NCBI GenBank assembly: GCA_949710005.1
Contig: OX453281.1
Coordinates: forward strand, 18,588,561 to 18,652,560
Direction: 5' to 3'
DNA from: Ricordea florida
Taxonomy: Eukaryota; Cnidaria; Anthozoa; Corallimorpharia; Ricordeidae
Length of the DNA: 64,000 bases
The notes below the pieces were generated by a model, which was not told where the DNA came from, made no database searches, and saw only the letters and a program-made list of their open reading frames with translations. Positions 10,401 to 22,427 of the stretch are shown in pieces. The stretch's first letter is position 1. Each line of letters starts with the position of its first letter. The position numbers and the translations under genes were made by a program.

Positions 10401-11697
10401 TCTCCACATGTCTATTACGAAAATGCTGACGGCACCTCCTCCACCTTTATCCATGAAACCGTGTGTGTAATTATCCCATATGACATTGCGAGAGAAGTTC
10501 GTGTTACTAATAATCATCGAAGTGTTTCTTTGCCAGTTTCGTGAGCCCACGGTGCCAATAGCCAATGCCCCGCCAGACGACTTTCCTTCGTTTTCCACAA
10601 AAGAACATCCTTCAATGTCCACGAATAAAGAAGAGGCGTTGCCTATGGCAATGGCACCCCCATAGCCAGTAGCTTTGTTGTTACTGAAACTCGAGTTGGA
10701 CAGATATAATGTCGCTTTCCCTGTCAATCCACGCACATAAACGGCGCCTCCATTAGCGACATTAGCGAAGCCGGTTGCTATGGAAACCGTGCTACCAAGA
10801 AAGTTGCCATTAGTGATGTTCAGATTAAGATCGTGTCCACCATGACATTTTAAGGCCCTACCCATATTGTTCAAAAACCTGACAAAACTCAACATCATAG
10901 TTGACGAGCCGTTAAAATCTAGAACACTCTCGCTTGCTTCGTTGCATTGAAACGTAACGTTTTCAAAAACAACATCTAACTGGCCTTCTATACCGGGCGC
11001 AATTTCTACGCAATTTGAACCTCGGCATTGGTTCCGGTAAAAGTCAACGTTAGTTATTTTGACTTTGTATTCAGTTTCCTGCGTCGAGAGTCCAAGAGGG
11101 TTAACTGTGACCAGCTTGCTCTCTGGGAAGGCGAGTTTATTCCAAGCAAAGGTGGAGTTCATTATAGTTAAGTTCATCTTATCAGCGGTTATCTTTAATA
11201 CGCACGCGCGGTTGTTTTCAAACGTACACCTATTGAAGGCGACATAACCCTTCGAATTCCACTCGAAACTCACACTTACAGCATTTACGAAAATGTTTAT
11301 AAAACTGCATTGGTTCATCGTAAACGAAAAATCAATAAAAGACAGTGAACCGTCGAAAAATGTTAGTCCACTCATAACGACACTACAGTTCATCTCAGCC
11401 AGGGCTTCTGTCTTGGGACAGAAGAACTGAAGGCCGGTGTTTCTGCACGCCATAAATGCTCGAGAATTATAGCTCTTTAGCGTAACACCCACACTTATAA
11501 CCAATCCTTGCTCTGTTGACTCCAATTCGCAAGGGTACGGGTCACTTGACGTCCCAGTGCCATCGATATAGATGACGTCACCTTGTTGTAACTGGCCTAC
11601 AGCCAAAAATAGCGTGCGACAAGGACGAGTGATTTCTGAGCCACAACCGGTTGAAACTGTTCCGTTCTGTCTTGAAACGAACCAATCTGCTGCATGA
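7494..11697 (-). CDS. Beta-helix ectodomain / polytopic membrane protein, large 3' exon
   Basis: An intron-free stretch of about 1,370 residues. The first 700 or so residues are repeated short strands with N-glycosylation sites and motifs like FxNN, NSSFxxN and GGAI, typical of a right-handed parallel beta-helix (pectin-lyase or Pmp-like fold). A Cys-rich segment follows (CPVGSY...CxxC pairs, GILCGRCEDN). Then come at least eight hydrophobic spans beginning WWLVIIAILCAAL. The frame stays open to a stop at 11805-11807 without any ATG, so a signal-peptide exon must lie further upstream. A plausible acceptor is near 11689 or 11706. The first residues (GDVIYIDGTG, PYPC) look like the family start. 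Function is unknown; it is probably a surface receptor or adhesion-type protein. Confidence 0.7.
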
Positions 11698-11807
11698 ATA
11701 GCCCCTATTTTAATCGTAAAGGTAATGTCAGTGTAAGAAGATTTACTGAGTCCCGCCGCGTGCCATGATTTAATTAAATTTGCATATTGAAAAATGAAGA
11801 GCCACTA

Positions 11808-12207
11808 TGTGGAAATGTTTTCAATAAAGGTCATTACTTTTATTATTATCATTATTTAGTCAATCTAGAAAAGGAAAACTACCTCATTTAGGCAATCCTT
11901 GTCTCCTTTTTTGTGCGAGTGCCTAATTTTTTATTTACCAAGTTACAACTTAACCATGACAAAGGTTGGTCCTAAAGGAGTTGAGAATAGACCGATAAAC
12001 TAAGTAGTGAACGTTTTTAACTGAAATGTTTAAGGATTTCTCGAAAATGACAAAAAGCAGCATAAATCTCACTCATCTCACTCGTCACGGGTCTTCACTG
12101 ACCTAATTGCGACGCAAGCCAAAGGAAAAAAAAGAGGCTAGTGGGCGGGGTGTTCTATTTTCTCGTGGTCCGGCTCAAGTACTAAGGAAATAGTCTGAAA
12201 GTACTGC
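11808..12207. other. Intergenic, no gene seen
   Basis: AT-rich, with a short ATT-type run near 11835-11860. No exon recognised, although the missing 5' exons of the beta-helix gene should lie somewhere to the right of 11700 on the minus strand. Confidence 0.4.
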
Positions 12208-12208
12208 A

Positions 12209-12945
12209 GTGAAACCTCTATTAAGCGGACCCAAATTAAACCCTATTAGTATAAATACTCAGGTGATTATACAAAATCGCGCGCTCTGATTGGTTCGCTA
12301 ACTCGGATTATCAGCCGATCAAGTAATCACCTCGACGAACAAAATGGCTGCCAGTCCTTCGCACGCATTTGATGAAATAATTTTTTTCGAGTTGTTCAAT
12401 GCTTTTTCTTTTCTGTCACCTCTGTTTTTATACTAAAACAATTGTTCGCCTCAGGTTTAATGATTATCGGTAAATATTCATTTCGACTTCGTCTCGGTGA
12501 ATATTCTCCGATAATCACTTCGCCTTCGGTTAATTGTTAGTCTGATCGCGAAATTTGGCTATAATTTATCTTTATAACAAACCCCTATTCCGAGGGGACC
12601 TATTTTCAGTGGAAGCGGACACTCAATTGAATTATATTTTGGTAAATTCTATCGTTAAAAGCTTCTGTTCAGCGGACGCCGGAATAAAGTCATACATTAG
12701 TGGATTACATGTTTAGAAAGACTCGATTGAACACTGGTAAGTCCTTAAATCTAGCTGTTTTGAAAGGCAACATTAAAGCTCATTTCAGTAACGAACTTGA
12801 ACACAAGATAGTTTGGTTAACCTGACCTTGAAGCTTTCATTACAGTGTAGAAAAACCGCTGCATGTTTAATCGGTAAAAAACAGTTGGACAATGGTTGGA
12901 CAGTTGGGAATGTCCCAAGGCAGTCCGCTTAATAGAGGTTTCAAT
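12209..12945. mobile_element. Non-autonomous TIR element with nested repeat
   Basis: Left TGAAACCTCTATTAAGCGGA (from about 12210) is the inverted match of right TCCGCTTAATAGAGGTTTCA (about 12922-12941). Inside lies a second repeat from about 12250 to 12550 (GCGCGCTCTGATTGG ... ATAATCACTTCGCCTTCGG). Its end is seen again, inverted, at the window's right edge. No transposase ORF; target duplication not resolved. Confidence 0.6.
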
Positions 12946-14470
12946 GTATATAAAACCACAACCAACAACCAGAATATGCTACTTTCACCTGAAACCGTGT
13001 TACATTCAACTTTATGCACATGTGTCACTAAAATATTCGAATATTCCCCCAGTATGATTCCCAACTTTTTATTCGATTCCTAAACACGACCATATCGAAA
13101 GGTTTTTCACTGTTGGTTTTTTCCGTCTGTTTAGGGTTTTGGGGCATTGTGGCTTTCGTTTCGCAAATACAGACAAGCTGAGGGAATTCGGTCTTTTCTT
13201 ACGGAATTCAGTTTTTTTTTTTCGGTTTTTTGTTTGCTTGGGCCGACCATGAAACAAAGAAACTTCTAATTACTGATTAAAGAACGGATATAAAGCATAA
13301 TGCTTGTCTACTTCAAAGGTCATTCAATGGTAAGAATTATTATCACAGTTAAACTTACGCAATGACCCGTATCACAAATTAATGATAGGTATAAGATCTT
13401 CTGCTCTACTTACGGTACAAAAAAACTCCAAGGACAGAAAAGAAGAGCAAAATATTCGTCCAGAAATCCATAAGAGCTGCAAACGTACACACGTTGATTA
13501 CTTTGGTGAAATGGTTTCAGTGGCAAAACCAACAATGTTACAGAATATAAATAAGAGCGGAACTTAGGTGTCACATGATTTGTTTTCTCAGAAGGCGTTA
13601 CGCAAGCTATTGTTCTTAGTCACGAGAGTGGCGGATGGGAACCACACTCCCAGGTCACGCGATGGGCAAAAAGCGCGGGGAATTCCCTACAAACTATTCC
13701 TGTTTCTAGGGAAAGTTGAATTTTTCGCACTCCAAAACAGTATTCAGTTTTTCAGTAAAAAGCGAAGAACATTTCACGGCTCTTTCAAAGTTGATTCAAT
13801 GTTTAAGCTGCAGTACACAGTTTGTTTTGACTTTCCACACATTGAAAGACAATAACCTGATGGGAAATGAATGTTGCTTGGAGTTATGAGAGGGTGACGA
13901 GGAATAATGGAATAAGAACAATGGAAATCTTTTAGTGAGAATAATGGAATAATGCGATTTTGTGGAGCGGAATAACGGAATAACTATTTTCTTTGCAATA
14001 ATTGACTGCATTGTCCGAAATTATTCTGCTAATTTTTTCAACAGAATAATGATTTCTTCGGTCTACTACAGGTTTACTGGAATAATGTGATAATGTACAC
14101 CCGAATATTCCTCTTCAACTTCGAGAGTTAACGGGAGGTTTTACTTATCGACTCGGACTGAAATCCAGGGGAAATCGATTTGGCCCGAGTTAGGGTGAGA
14201 CTCGAGTTATCGGGAGTCTACTGTAAATTTATAAGGACCATATCTTGAAGAAGCAACTTTTCTTTCAAACGTATTACTTAAAAACGGGTTTGTAGAATTC
14301 GCACTTCAAGTTTAATTTTTTAAGATCATCTTGTCAAATCCAAGCCGTTTTCGACCTTTCAGAGTAACGCCCTATAATGAAAGTTGCTTATAGTTGTATC
14401 CGTGCTACTGGGTGAGTAGCTAAGCTTAAAGACCATAAAATCTTCCTAAAGTATTTGATTCGTGTTATGA
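12946..14470. other. Intergenic, no gene seen
   Basis: Short ORFs only. Around 13880-14100 the sequence is a degenerate run of GGAATAATG-like words, a decayed simple repeat. Confidence 0.45.
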
Positions 14471-14760
14471 TAAAGGTGCATTCGGGCCTAAAGGCCCACA
14501 CGGCCGGAGCTTATCCCCGATTCTGTAGCATGAAGCACCCGAGAGTATTATTACTCCTCCCTGGACGAGATGCTAGTCCACCTCAGGGCTACCCCCAGCA
14601 TTATATCGCTGGTACCCATTTATACACCTGGGTGGAGAGAGACAGTGTGGACTTAGGTCAAGGAAACAACACAGTGTCAACACCAGGGCTTGAACTCCAG
14701 ACCTCCTAATCGGAAGTCTGGCACGCTAACCACTGCACTTCTGTGTCTCCACAGAATTCA
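14471..14760 (-). repeat. tRNA-derived SINE
   Basis: Read on the minus strand it starts with a tRNA-like head (GTGCAGTGGTTAGCGTGCC, then GGAGTTCAAGCCC as B-box) and continues into a body that matches 54410-54615 (ACCCATTTATACACCTGGGT and GGAGAGAGACAG on the plus strand). Two copies in one orientation define the family. Confidence 0.7.
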
Positions 14761-15098
14761 TGTCCTTTTGTACTTCCCACTCTAACTTGACAAGCAGAAA
14801 CCCTATAAGCTAACATGGTATAACTGATATAACTAACTTTACCAACTTATTTGAAAATCTAAATATGTTTGTGCTTCAATTCCCATCAACGTTGGACCTC
14901 CCTGTTTGGGAACTTCCCCGGCTTTAGTGAAAGACGTACTTTCAGCGCTGTCACACTGTCGATAAATTTGCTCAGATTCTCCGATTTTGCCTGTGACAGT
15001 ACTGAAAAATACCTCTTTTACAAATTTTGCAGACCAATTTCTCATCCTTTCCTGTCGGCAGACTCAATACATATCATCTAAATATTTCGCTTCCCCTA

Positions 15099-16028
15099 CT
15101 ATTGTTCTAAACACAAAACTTGTCGGATTGTGTCCTTCGTTGCCTGTCTTACATTTGCCATTCTCCAACAGTATATAATTGGATTCAGCGTCGAGCTTAA
15201 GTACAAAAGAGTGCCTGCGATATCCCAAAAAAACAACATTACGTTCAGCAAAGATATGTTTTTTCCAATCAACACTGTAATTGTGGAAGACGGTGTATGA
15301 CATCCGATCATTGAAACCAAGACCCAAATTACCGCTGAAATTGTCTTTTTTAATTGCCTCGCATTACCATTAACTTGCTGTGAATTCAAATGAGCTTGCA
15401 CTTGAGCTTGTTGACGGCGAAGTGCTAACAGTATTTTTGCGTAAGCAAACGCTGACATTACTACACAAACCATTGCAATTATGCCAGGCCAGAGGGAAAA
15501 ATAAACAATTGAAGAGTTCCATAAGTATATGATGATACTATGCGCAATGACCAATAGCCAAGTAGATAAAATCACTATATACACTCGCTTAACGGTTACA
15601 ACTTGTCTGTATCGTAAGCCCAATGAAAGAGCAAGAAGCCTGTCCACACTGATGAACACCAGTATCAGCAGAGATATCACAACCAATGCAGAGGCCGCGT
15701 AGTAGAAGATAGCGAGCGCGTTCCTACAAAGTCGAAAATCCTGCACGGCGACCGCCATCAAGTAGACAACAAAACAAGGCTGAACTACAAGCCCGACTCC
15801 GAGATCCGTGGACGCGAGGCAACGAAACAACAGTTTTGTTGGCGGATGAAGGGAAGTTTCCTTGCGAAGTGAAACGATGATAAGAATATTTCCTGCTACT
15901 GTAATGATGGAGAGGATGATGTTCAATGAAGATAAAGCAATGTAGGCACTGTACACGTGAGTATCTTTTCTTACGCGATGATTAAATACCTGACACGTTA
16001 AATCAAACAGTAAATCGATGTCAGCCAT
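15099..16028 (-). CDS. Class A (rhodopsin-family) GPCR, single exon
   Basis: A complete 309-residue seven-transmembrane receptor. TM1 contains GN (AGNILIIVSL). TM2 has the conserved Asp (ASTDLGVGLVV). A Cys precedes TM3 (FRLCRN). The DRY motif reads DRL (SVDRLLAL), and TM7 reads SSTLNPIIYCWR. The TM6 CWxP motif is weak (IGCHTPSS). Ectodomain and tail are short, so the ligand is probably small. The family cannot be named from this; general layout resembles melatonin or adenosine-like receptors. Lack of introns is common in cnidarian GPCR expansions. The decayed copy at 22062-22427 is related through its TM7 region. Confidence 0.85.
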   Translation of the reverse strand: MADIDLLFDLTCQVFNHRVRKDTHVYSAYIALSSLNIILSIITVAGNILIIVSLRKETSLHPPTKLLFRCLASTDLGVGLVVQPCFVVYLMAVAVQDFRLCRNALAIFYYAASALVVISLLILVFISVDRLLALSLGLRYRQVVTVKRVYIVILSTWLLVIAHSIIIYLWNSSIVYFSLWPGIIAMVCVVMSAFAYAKILLALRRQQAQVQAHLNSQQVNGNARQLKKTISAVIWVLVSMIGCHTPSSTITVLIGKNISLLNVMLFFWDIAGTLLYLSSTLNPIIYCWRMANVRQATKDTIRQVLCLEQ

Positions 16029-17315
16029 TTTGTCCTTCTTTCAGTGTAGCGCCCGTTCTGACTCGTTAATGGTTCAGCTGGCGCGTTTCAGCCTCTCTAA
16101 TCAGGGCTTGCTGAAATCGAATGCTTAAAAGGCCACTTTGTTTAGAGAACTGCTCAATACAATGTATAGCTTTCACTGCTCTTTGCAACCAAACCATAAG
16201 TACAAAAAGCAGGTGAAAATAGCTGAATAAATAGCTCTTTTTCGTGCATTGTAGGGGACCTAAAGTTGCTTGCTAGTTAACATGTAATTTCTCTTTTTTC
16301 TCTTTCAATTCTATCATGTACACTTAAATAAATAAATTACAAATACATCACTCACGTCACAATGGAACTTGATAAATTACTGAAGGCGAGTATCCAATCT
16401 ACTTGGCTTTTAACCAAACGACATCAGTGATAGCAAAATGTTCAAATCGGTAATGAAAAATTTAATTGAAGGTCGTAAATAGCAGCTCGCTTCATGAATG
16501 ATATATTCATCTACCATTTGGAGAAAATTACCCTTTTCAGTTCTATTCAAAAAAATAGTTCGCAATGGGAAAAATAAAAACAGGAATGAATTGTTCAATT
16601 TGTTTTAGATAATGATTAGCTAGAGCGAGCTCAAGCGATGATAAAACTCTACAAATGGCTTCCGTTTTTGTCTGTTTTTAAAGCTAGAACAAATCAAAAG
16701 CGCTAGCGTCTAGCAATTTTTTCTTAGCGGATTCGTGTAACGTGCCTTGGCTGATTATACCATCACTCATCTATTGGCCGGATACGTCAGTTTTATGTAA
16801 AGTAAAGGAGCGAAACCGACCGAAAGCAACGACGTCAAATCAAGTCCACTCGTTTCATGGCCTTCCGATTGATTCAACAATCGATCATAATTGAACGGAA
16901 ACTTTTCAGTGGGGTTCGATTTCCGAACTAATCAAATCAGTCGAACCCAAATATTTCCATTTTGATCGTTAACAAATTAAAAATGGCCAAAAATCGGCAA
17001 GCACCGTCATAAAAAAATGCCAAGTTTTCTCGGTCATGTTATAGGCACTATGTAAGCCAGTAGGATAAAATTCAAAACGGCTTTCCGCTTGATAACGATA
17101 AAATAAATATACCTAAAAATAAGAAGGTAAAACTACAGCCGGCAACTGATTTCAGCAGGTATTTTAATTGCTTTTAAAGCAATGCATAGTTGGCACATAG
17201 ATCTATCGAATAAACTGCAGTGTTTTACATGCTGAGGACTTTCTGACATATGATAAAATAATTTCACGTATGTAAATACGACAATTTTCGCAACTTCGAA
17301 AGCTTCCTGTGTTGG
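16029..17315. other. Intergenic, no gene seen
   Basis: AT-rich sequence with only short ORFs; nothing recognisable before the minisatellite. Confidence 0.5.
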
Positions 17316-19385
17316 ACAGTGGCAGTAGTCAGTAGTTTTAAACAGTAACAGTAGTCAGTAGTTTTAAACAGTGACGACAGTGACAGTAGTCAGTAGTTTT
17401 GAACAGTAACAGTAGTCAGTAGTTTTGGACAGTGGCAGTAGTCAGTAGTTTTAAACAGTAACAGCAGTCAGTAGTTTTAAACAGTAACAGCAGTCAGTAG
17501 TTTTGGACAGTGACGACAGTGACAGTAGTCAGTAGTTTTGAACAATAAAAGTAGTCAGTAGTTTTAAACAGTAACAGCAGTCAGTAGTTTTAAACAGTAA
17601 CAGCAGTCAGTAGTTTTGGACAGTGACGACAGTGACAGTAGTCAGTAGTTTTGAACAATAAAAGTAGTAAGTAGTTTTGGACAGTAACAGCAGTCAGTAG
17701 TTTTAAACAGTAACAGTAGTCAGTAGTTTTGGACAGTGACGACAGTGACAGTAGTCAGTAGTTTTGAACAATAAAAGTAGTAAGTAGTTTTGGACAGTAA
17801 CAGCAGTCAGTAGTTTTAAACAGTAACAGCAGTCAGTAGTTTTAAACAGTAACAGCAGTCAGTAGTTTTAAACAGTGACAGTAGTCAGTAGTTTTGGACA
17901 GTGACAGTAGTCAGTAGTTTTGGACAGTAACAGCAGTCAGTAGTTTTGGATAGTAACAGTAGTCAGTAGTTTTGGACAGTGACGACAGTGACAGTAGTCA
18001 GTAGTTTTGAACAATAAAAGTAGTAAGTAGTTTTGGACAGTAACAGCAGTCAGTAGTTTTGGATAGTAACAGTAGTCAGTAGTTTTGGACAGTGACGACA
18101 GTGACAGTAGTCAGTAGTTTTGAACAATAAAAGTAGTAAGTAGTTTTGGACAGTAACAGCAGTCAGTAGTTTTGGATAGTAACAGTAGTCAGTAGTTTTG
18201 GACAGTGACGACAGTGACAGTAGTCAGTAGTTTTGAACAATAAAAGTAGTAAGTAGTTTTGGACAGTAACAGCAGTCAGTAGTTTTGGATAGTAACAGTA
18301 GTCAGTAGTTTTGACAGTCACAGTAAGCAGTAGTTTTGGACAGTGACAGTAGTCAGTAGTTTTGGACAGTAACAGCAGTCAGTAGTTTTGGATAGTAACA
18401 GTAGTCAGTAGTTTTGGACAGTAACAGTAGTCAGTAGTTTTGACAGTGACAGTAGTCAGTAGTTTTGGACAGTAACAGTAATCAGTAGTTTTGGACAGTG
18501 ACAGTAATCAGTAGTTTTGGACAGTGACAGTAGTCAGTAGTTTTGGACAGTAACAGCAGTCAGTAGTTTTGGATAGTAACAGTAGTCAGTAGTTTTGGAC
18601 AGTGACAGTAGTCAATAGTTTTGGACAGTAACAGTAGTCAGTAGTTTTGACAGTGACAGTAATCAGTAGTTTTGGACAGTAACAGTAATCAGTAGTTTTG
18701 GACAGTGACAGTAATCAGTAGTTTTGAACAGTGACAGTAGTCAGTAGTTTTGGACAGTAACATTAGTCAGTAGTTTTGGACAGTAACAGTAGTCAGTAGT
18801 TTTGGACAGTAACAGCAGTCAGTAGATTTGGATAGTAACAGTAGTCAGTAGTTTTGGACAGTGACAGTAGTCAGTAGTTTTGGACAGTAACAGTAATCAG
18901 TAGTTTTGGACAGTAACATTAGTCAGTAGTTTTGGACAGTAACAGTAGTCAATTGTTTTGGATAGTAACAGTAGTCAGTAGTTTTGGACAGTAACAGCAG
19001 TCAGTAGTTTTGGATAGTAACAGTAGTCAGTAGTTTTGGACAGTAACAGTAGTCAGTAGTTTTGACAGTGACAGTAATCAGTAGTTTTGGACATTAGTGA
19101 GTAGTTTTGGACAGTAACAGTAGTCAGTAGTTTTGAACAGTGACAGTAATCAGTAGTTTTGGACAGTAACAGTAGTCAGTTGTTTTGGACAGTGACAGTA
19201 ATCAGTAGTTTTGGACAGTAACAGTAGTCAGTTGTTTTGGACAGTAACAGTAATCAGTAGTTTTGGACAGTAACAGTAGTCAGTTGTTTTGGACAGTGAC
19301 AGTAATCAGTAGTTTTGGACAGTAACAGTAGTCAGTAGTTTTGGACAGTGACGGTAGTCAGTAGTTTTGGACAGTAACAATAGTC
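17316..19385 (+). repeat. 2-kb minisatellite, 26-bp unit with higher-order structure
   Basis: About 75 copies of a 26-bp unit of the type ACAGTAGTCAGTAGTTTTGG plus GACAGTA. Variants have TTTTAAACAG, TTTTGGATAG or CAGCAGTC. Some units carry an extra 9 bp (GACGACAGT), making 35 bp. Between about 17600 and 18300 a 113-bp set (35+26+26+26) repeats as a block. Stops occur in several frames, so it is not coding. No CRISPR features are present. Confidence 0.95.
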
Positions 19386-19684
19386 ATGTGATGCTGGTCA
19401 GTGGCTATCCCGTTTTGACAGCTGTCAATTGACCATATTGTGAATGTCCAATATAAAAGATGTGGATTTGCCAAGACACGCCTGAAGTACCCCTCCCTTC
19501 CTTTTGATAGTCTCCCCTACCCTACCCGTACAATCTGTAGACGCGTACGTACGTACGCTCGGTCAGTCACGTGACAACCAAACAAAAAGAGGTTGACCAT
19601 ATTCCATGAGTATGGGGCTAAAAATAAATTTATGAGGAAAGACAAGTTGATAATTCTCAAAAGTAGTTGCGGCGGCTTACTTGA

Positions 19685-20100
19685 GGGGTCGCTTACAAGG
19701 TCTTTTCATTACAGAGTAAACGTGACAGTGCAAACGGGATTTCACTGAAAGTGGTCGCATTTAGAAGTGGTCGCTTACGAGGTCTTTTCATTACAGAGTA
19801 AACGTGCCAGTTCAATCGGGATATCACAAAAGTGGTCGAATTTAGAAGTGGTCGCTTATGAGGTCTCTTCATTACAGAGTAAACGTGACAGTACAATCGG
19901 GATATCACTAAAGTGGTCGCATTTAGAAGTGGTCGCTTACGAGGTCTCTTCATTACCGAGTAAACGTGACAGTTCAAACGGGATTTTTAAGTGGTCGCAT
20001 TTAGAAGTGGTCGCTTACGAGGTCTCTACATTACAGAGTGACCGTGACAGTTCAAACGGGATTTTTAAGTGGTCGCATTTAGAAGTGGTCTCGCACCAGG
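19685..20100 (+). repeat. Tandem array of an approximately 80-bp unit
   Basis: Five copies of a unit containing GAAGTGGTCGCTTACGAGG and TTACAGAGTAAACGTGACAG. The copies around 19980-20080 are slightly shorter. The open frame across it results from the repeat and does not look like a gene. Confidence 0.85.
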
Positions 20101-20126
20101 GTAGTCATAAGGAGAGTTTCCATTGT

Positions 20127-20346
20127 ACCCGGCGTGCCCGATCGATGATAATCGATCATCGGAAATCAATCGATATAATCGATAATAATCGATAACAATC
20201 AATCGATTAATATCGATTGGTCTCACCAATCGATGAAAATCGATACTCACAACTCTTTCGATTTTCATCGATTTCCGATATCAATCGATTAATTACAATC
20301 GATTTTATCGATTATCGAATTTCATCGATTGGGCATGCCGGGCACT
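20127..20346. mobile_element. Palindromic MITE-like element rich in ATCGAT
   Basis: Ends are inverted: GGCGTGCCCGATCGATGA on the left matches the reverse of TCATCGATTGGGCATGCCGG on the right with few changes. The interior is packed with ATCGAT words on both strands, so it can fold into a long hairpin. No ORF. Confidence 0.7.
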
Positions 20347-20554
20347 GTACGATATAGAGGGTAAACCTTGCTTCACTGATATTATTATTGGCTCATTGTT
20401 ATTACCTAAAATGTAGAGAATATTACTATCTAATTTACTTTATAAAAAGAAAAATAATAAGGAAATAAGGCTGTTGTTGTTGTTGGCGGTTTAAAGATAT
20501 GGAGTTCCAGTGGAGAGGACTAATATATTTCATGAGAAAGCGCAGCGAACGAAT

Positions 20555-21663
20555 GAAATATTCCCTTCCCTCTGGGGTACCACAGGGAACCAAATTGGGC
20601 CCGTGGTTATTTGTTTTGATGATTAATGATTTAAATATCCAATCACCTTTTCAGGAGCCCATCAGCAGGTGATGGGCTCCTGCCTTTTAATCTGTCGATG
20701 ACACCACAGCCTCGGAGGTTATTCATAAGGGAAATGTTAGCAGCGCCCAGGGTATAAACGATGAAGTGATCGAATGGTCCCGAAAGAATAGAGTTGTTCT
20801 GAATCCAGACAAATGCAAAAAGCTCAGAATCTCGCTCTCTCGGAATCCTGAGCCCTTGGAAGCGGTGACCATCGACGATAACGAAATCGAAGTGGTCAAT
20901 AGCGCCAGGTTATTAGGGCTAACTATAAGTGATAACCAAACTTGGAACGCCCACGTGAACGTGGTAGTCAAGAAAGCTAGTAAGAAATTATATTCCCTAG
21001 TGCAGCTCAAACGGGCTCGACTACCTCCTTTGTACCTACTTCTCTTCTATTGGGGACCGTTCATTTTTTAAGGGATAGGGGGGCTGGTGGGATTTGGGGG
21101 GGGGGGGCATGCGAAAAAAAATGGCTTCAAAAGGGGGGCCACCCCCCAAAAAATGAACTGGATTGTCAGGGATTTGTAAATATTCACTTGTCAAGTGAAA
21201 TGTAACAGTTAATATGAATTCAAGATGCATGTAGTGGCATTTGAACGTATTAATCTGTAAAATACCAGATGTAACTTTTTTTCGAGGGGGCCAAGGGGGG
21301 AGTCAGCCCAAAAAAATTCCTTTTGAGGGGGGGGGGGGTGATGTGAAATAATTGGCAAGCTGAGGGGGGTCACTCAATTTCCCACTGACCCTACCTCAAA
21401 TCCCACCAGCCCCCCCTATCCCTTAAAAAATGAACGGTCCCTTGTGCGTTAGATCCACTATAGACTATGCTGTACCAGTATTTTACCACGCCCTTCCTCA
21501 ATATCTTAAGAATGAGCTTGTGCGTATCGAGAAATGGGCGCTATCGATAATTTTGCCCAGCACTAGCTACGACAATGCCTGCGAATGTTTGGGCGTAACA
21601 CCAATAGCCAAGCACCATAGTCTACTGAGCTACTATGCAGTAAGATGTTCGACGATATATTAG
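20555..21663 (+). pseudogene. Broken LINE reverse-transcriptase fragment
   Basis: The RT block VPQGTKLGPWLFVLMINDL is visible near 20570-20635. Then comes a frame with EWSRKNRVVLNPDKCKKL and LLGLTISDNQTWNAHV (20766-21045), and finally STIDYAVPVFYHALPQYLKN (21448-21660). These are the palm, thumb and C-terminal parts of a non-LTR RT. The FADD part is lost, frames change between blocks and a MITE (21053-21441) splits the last block. Decayed, not functional. Confidence 0.75.
21053..21441. mobile_element. MITE with roughly 45-bp TIRs inside the LINE fragment
   Basis: Left GGGACCGTTCATTTTTTAAG and right CTTAAAAAATGAACGGTCCC are exact inverses, and similarity continues about 25 bp inward. Flanked by TTG on both sides (21050-21052, 21442-21444), consistent with a 3-bp target duplication. 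Interior is G/C-run rich with no ORF. Confidence 0.8.
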
Positions 21664-22061
21664 CTGACTCAAATCATAAGCTGAGCAGTTCAATTTCGCT
21701 AAAGAATCACGCGAAATATTATCTACGAATCAATCGCCCTTTCTTTTTACCTCGTGTCACACGGTAAACACCAACAGAACTGACAATGCTTTTATATTTT
21801 CAATGACCCGCCAATGCAATGCGTCTCACACATGTCCTAGATTGTTTCTTGAAAATTTTTAAGTATAAGGATGGAAACGCCTTGTTATAACCTATTGTAA
21901 TTATATTTAACTTGTTAATATAGCTTTATTAGAATTATTTATATTTTGGTTTTTATAGGCTGTGTATTTTTAAATAGTGTTATATATTACATCTCTTATA
22001 TTATTGCAAAAAAATTACTTAATTCAGCCCTCGGGCTGCAATGTGATTATAACTGAATAAA
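21664..22061. other. LINE 3' remnant and intergenic
   Basis: Around 21990-22070 the sequence resembles a non-LTR 3' end (AATTCAGCCCTCGGGCTGCA, then a short CTAT run). No gene seen. Confidence 0.35.
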
Positions 22062-22427
22062 CTATCTATCTACTGCTTGTCTCACGGTTCTTATTCTCCA
22101 GTAGTAGATAACAGGGTTAACTGTGGAACTGAACTTGCTGCAAGGCCAGTTGGAATCAGTGAGCAACTTTAATTTATTAGAAAAAAAAAAACAGAAAAGG
22201 TCATCATCCACATCAGGACCCAGATAACAACTGACAACGTCTTGGACACTTGAATAACATTTGGATACACATAACCATTCACTTTTGCTGTTGCTGCTGC
22301 TGCAAAAACGCAATGTGACCTTGAACTTGATTTTGATGTTGTCACAGTTCAGTAAAGACTTAATGTAACAAAAAGTTGAAATAACAATGCACACCACTGT
22401 AGCTGTTCCATACCAAAAATCTACCAT
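22062..22427 (-). pseudogene. Decayed class A GPCR, 3' part
   Basis: The end reads SSTVNPVIYYWRIRTVRQAV, very like TM7 and helix 8 of the intact receptor at 15099-16028 (SSTLNPIIYCWR, then VRQA). TM5 can also be made out (WYGTATVVCIVISTFCYI). The TM6 part is scrambled and nothing of TM1-4 is seen. It is a truncated, frame-disturbed copy. Confidence 0.65.

Noticed and set aside
12867..13083. ORFs overlapping the right end of the 12209-12945 TIR element
   Set aside because: They cross the element boundary and carry no pattern.
17316..19385. CRISPR-like array
   Set aside because: Units are contiguous variants with no unique spacers, in a eukaryotic genome.
19767..20195. 142-residue repetitive ORF
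   Set aside because: Open frame caused by the 80-bp tandem repeat; no start context or domain.
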